From Oscillospiraceae bacterium (GTDB lineage: Bacteria > Bacillota > Clostridia > Oscillospirales > Acutalibacteraceae): a stretch of 6,630 nucleotides of DNA. Below the pieces are notes generated by a model. That model was not told the origin of the DNA and did not search any database. It saw nothing but the letters and a program-made list of their open reading frames with translations. Numbering within the stretch: position 1 is the stretch's first letter; every line of letters starts with the position of its first letter. The stretch spans positions 1 to 6,630 of the forward strand of contig JAIRUF010000142.1 in assembly GCA_031254555.1 (NCBI GenBank), in the 5' to 3' direction. The position numbers and the translations under genes were made by a program. Below, one piece after another: positions 5,208 to 6,630 of this stretch.

Positions 5208-5231
5208 GCGCCTCTATGACCGCTATTTAAC

Positions 5232-6630
5232 TTATAATGAAATTTGGTTGAGATATTCATGCGTTTTAAGGGAAAATGCCTTTAACATCAGGTCAGAGTA
5301 AAGATATAAAGTGTCTTTTATATATATGCTTCTTTTGACACTCCACTGATAAGAGTCATAACCTTCGCTGTATCTTGCGTTATCGGCAGCCACATTTTTT
5401 TGGTTTATATATCTACTCGCTATTTCTAATTTATTGCCTTCCACTCTAAATGTTAAAAAAGAATATTCGTAATCCATTGGGTCTACATATTTTTCAACCG
5501 GAATACCAAAAAGACCGTGTGATTTTGATATCATAAACGCCTTGTGCTGATGCTGCGCAGGGGACACGTATCCGGAAAACACCAGTGAGTCCAGTTCCTT
5601 GGGATTTGCTGAATCGCTAATGTCAAACAGCGATATTTTAAGACCGTTTTGTCTTCCTTCTAAGTCTGCGTTTGTCCCCACGCCTATCAATAAATTGTCA
5701 GAATACATGTGGAGATAGCTTGAAAATCCAGGGATTTTAAGTTCTCCCAATATCTTGGGGGATTTGGGGTTCGCAAGATCTATGACAAACAACGGGTCTA
5801 TTTGCTCAAACGTGACCACATATCCTTTATCCCCTGAAAATCTTACAGACTGAATGCTTTCATTCTTTGCTATATTTCTTATCGATCCCACTATATTTAA
5901 GGTTTTGTCCAATATAAATATATTGCTGCCCTGAGACGTGCGGCTCTGTGTTGTAGCTATCCTTAAATAGCCGTTGTGTTCATCCAGCGAAAACTGATTT
6001 ATGGCATATCCCATAACCTCTCCCTTATTACTAAACGTTATATCACCGTTTGAGAGGCTAAACTTATAAATCTCTGTCTTACACTCATTTAAAAGAACTG
6101 ACTGATTGTATACAATGCGCGCCGCATACAGGGAATCTTTCGTACAGTACACGTCATTTGCCCCGCCCAGCACAGCTTTAGTTTTAGGGTCCTTTTTTTC
6201 GTTGTCAATGTCTATACCTGAAACTATTGTATAGCTGTTTATGTCCACTGAAGGCAGCATATATATATCGTCAGCGCTTACTCTGCTAGTTTTTTTATCG
6301 TCTTTAGTTGTCGTCGGTATGCAGGATTCTTTCAAGTTCTTGTCTTTCTGTCCTAAATTCACTGTATAATTCGAGACGACATAAAGATTATTATCTACCA
6401 TTCTGCTGCTTATATAAGTCCCGTCCTGCTTAAATGACTTTATCATCTTCGGTGCATCTTTGTCTGCAACGTCATATATTTTCACTACAAGCCTCGCGCT
6501 CTCATAGGCGTAGCACTTAACTTCGTTTGAGTATTCGGCACTATATGTGCTGAGATCATACTCGCTGAATACCGCAATTATTTTATTGTCTTTAACATAC
6601 ATCTCCTGCAGCGATAAATTATCATGCGGT
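5232..6630 (-). CDS. secreted beta-propeller domain protein (PF09826-like), 5' end outside window
   Basis: The frame is open from the right edge (6630) to TAA at 5234-5232, giving about 465 C-terminal residues. Nine in-frame codons precede the first internal ATG (6602) and read on naturally (HDNLSLQEMYVKDN), so that ATG is not the true start. Counted from that Met, family hallmarks are VRFSGDKGYVVTF at about 253-265, DPLFVIDLANPKSPKILG at 269-286, GFSSYLH at 292-298, LFDISDSANPKELDSL at 325-340, and HKAFMISKSHGLFGIPV around 353-369. These are typical of the family described as secreted proteins with a C-terminal beta-propeller distantly related to WD40 repeats. Repeated blades such as LVVKIYDVADKDAPK and NLYVVSNYT are visible. 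Full-length members usually carry an N-terminal signal peptide or membrane anchor and run to 600 residues or more, so the export signal would be outside the window. Function is unknown; binding or envelope roles are guesses. Confidence 0.86.
   Translation of the reverse strand, partial: PHDNLSLQEMYVKDNKIIAVFSEYDLSTYSAEYSNEVKCYAYESARLVVKIYDVADKDAPKMIKSFKQDGTYISSRMVDNNLYVVSNYTVNLGQKDKNLKESCIPTTTKDDKKTSRVSADDIYMLPSVDINSYTIVSGIDIDNEKKDPKTKAVLGGANDVYCTKDSLYAARIVYNQSVLLNECKTEIYKFSLSNGDITFSNKGEVMGYAINQFSLDEHNGYLRIATTQSRTSQGSNIFILDKTLNIVGSIRNIAKNESIQSVRFSGDKGYVVTFEQIDPLFVIDLANPKSPKILGELKIPGFSSYLHMYSDNLLIGVGTNADLEGRQNGLKISLFDISDSANPKELDSLVFSGYVSPAQHQHKAFMISKSHGLFGIPVEKYVDPMDYEYSFLTFRVEGNKLEIASRYINQKNVAADNARYSEGYDSYQWSVKRSIYIKDTLYLYSDLMLKAFSLKTHEYLNQISL

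Noticed and set aside
6600..6602. ATG at 6602 as the start of the beta-propeller protein
   Set aside because: The frame stays open to the window edge with plausible sequence, and there is no signal peptide after this Met, so the gene is truncated by the window.

Overview
The window looks like chromosomal DNA from an anaerobic Firmicute, probably class Clostridia. The evidence is a set of genes of moderate GC separated by very AT-rich gaps, strong G-rich Shine-Dalgarno sites, classic TTTACA/TATAAT-type promoters, simple hairpin terminators, a tungsten-type aldehyde:ferredoxin oxidoreductase (AOR), and a secreted beta-propeller family (PF09826-like) common in Clostridia. This placement comes from family knowledge, since no marker gene is present.

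Layout. Left block, + strand: the last 62 codons of glycerol kinase (glpK, 1-189), then a complete Ldh2-type malate/L-lactate/ureidoglycolate dehydrogenase family enzyme (245-1348), closed by a 16-bp-stem terminator (1383-1418). Middle block, - strand, read from right to left: a MoaD/ThiS-type sulfur carrier ending in Gly-Gly (3816-4049), a 671-residue AOR (1748-3763), and a two-[4Fe-4S] ferredoxin (1528-1755) whose start overlaps the AOR stop by 8 bases. To its right, across a 358-bp AT-rich divergent control region, a MoeB/ThiF-type E1 enzyme (4408-5166) reads on the + strand. It ends at a perfect 40-bp palindromic terminator shared with the last gene, a 5'-truncated secreted beta-propeller protein on the - strand (5232-6630).

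How the genes fit together. The core is a tungsten/molybdenum enzyme module: AOR as catalyst, ferredoxin as its likely electron partner, and a sulfur carrier plus its adenylating E1 that could supply the dithiolene sulfur of the pterin cofactor. No MoaE, MoaA/C, MoeA or tungstate transporter gene lies in the window, so the rest of the pathway must be elsewhere. The 4050-4407 region holds a good promoter for each direction, a 19-bp palindrome that may be an operator, a 12-bp direct repeat in the leader of the moaD-AOR operon, and a long antisense open frame that resembles a decayed or divergent zinc-ribbon protein. The glycerol kinase, Ldh2 enzyme and beta-propeller have no evident functional tie to the AOR module.

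The most interesting parts are the AOR subtype (a His/Tyr-rich insertion between the cluster cysteines and the presumed active-site Glu), its pairing with a dedicated MoaD/E1 couple, and the compact divergent control region. I found no mobile element, CRISPR array, tRNA or rRNA.
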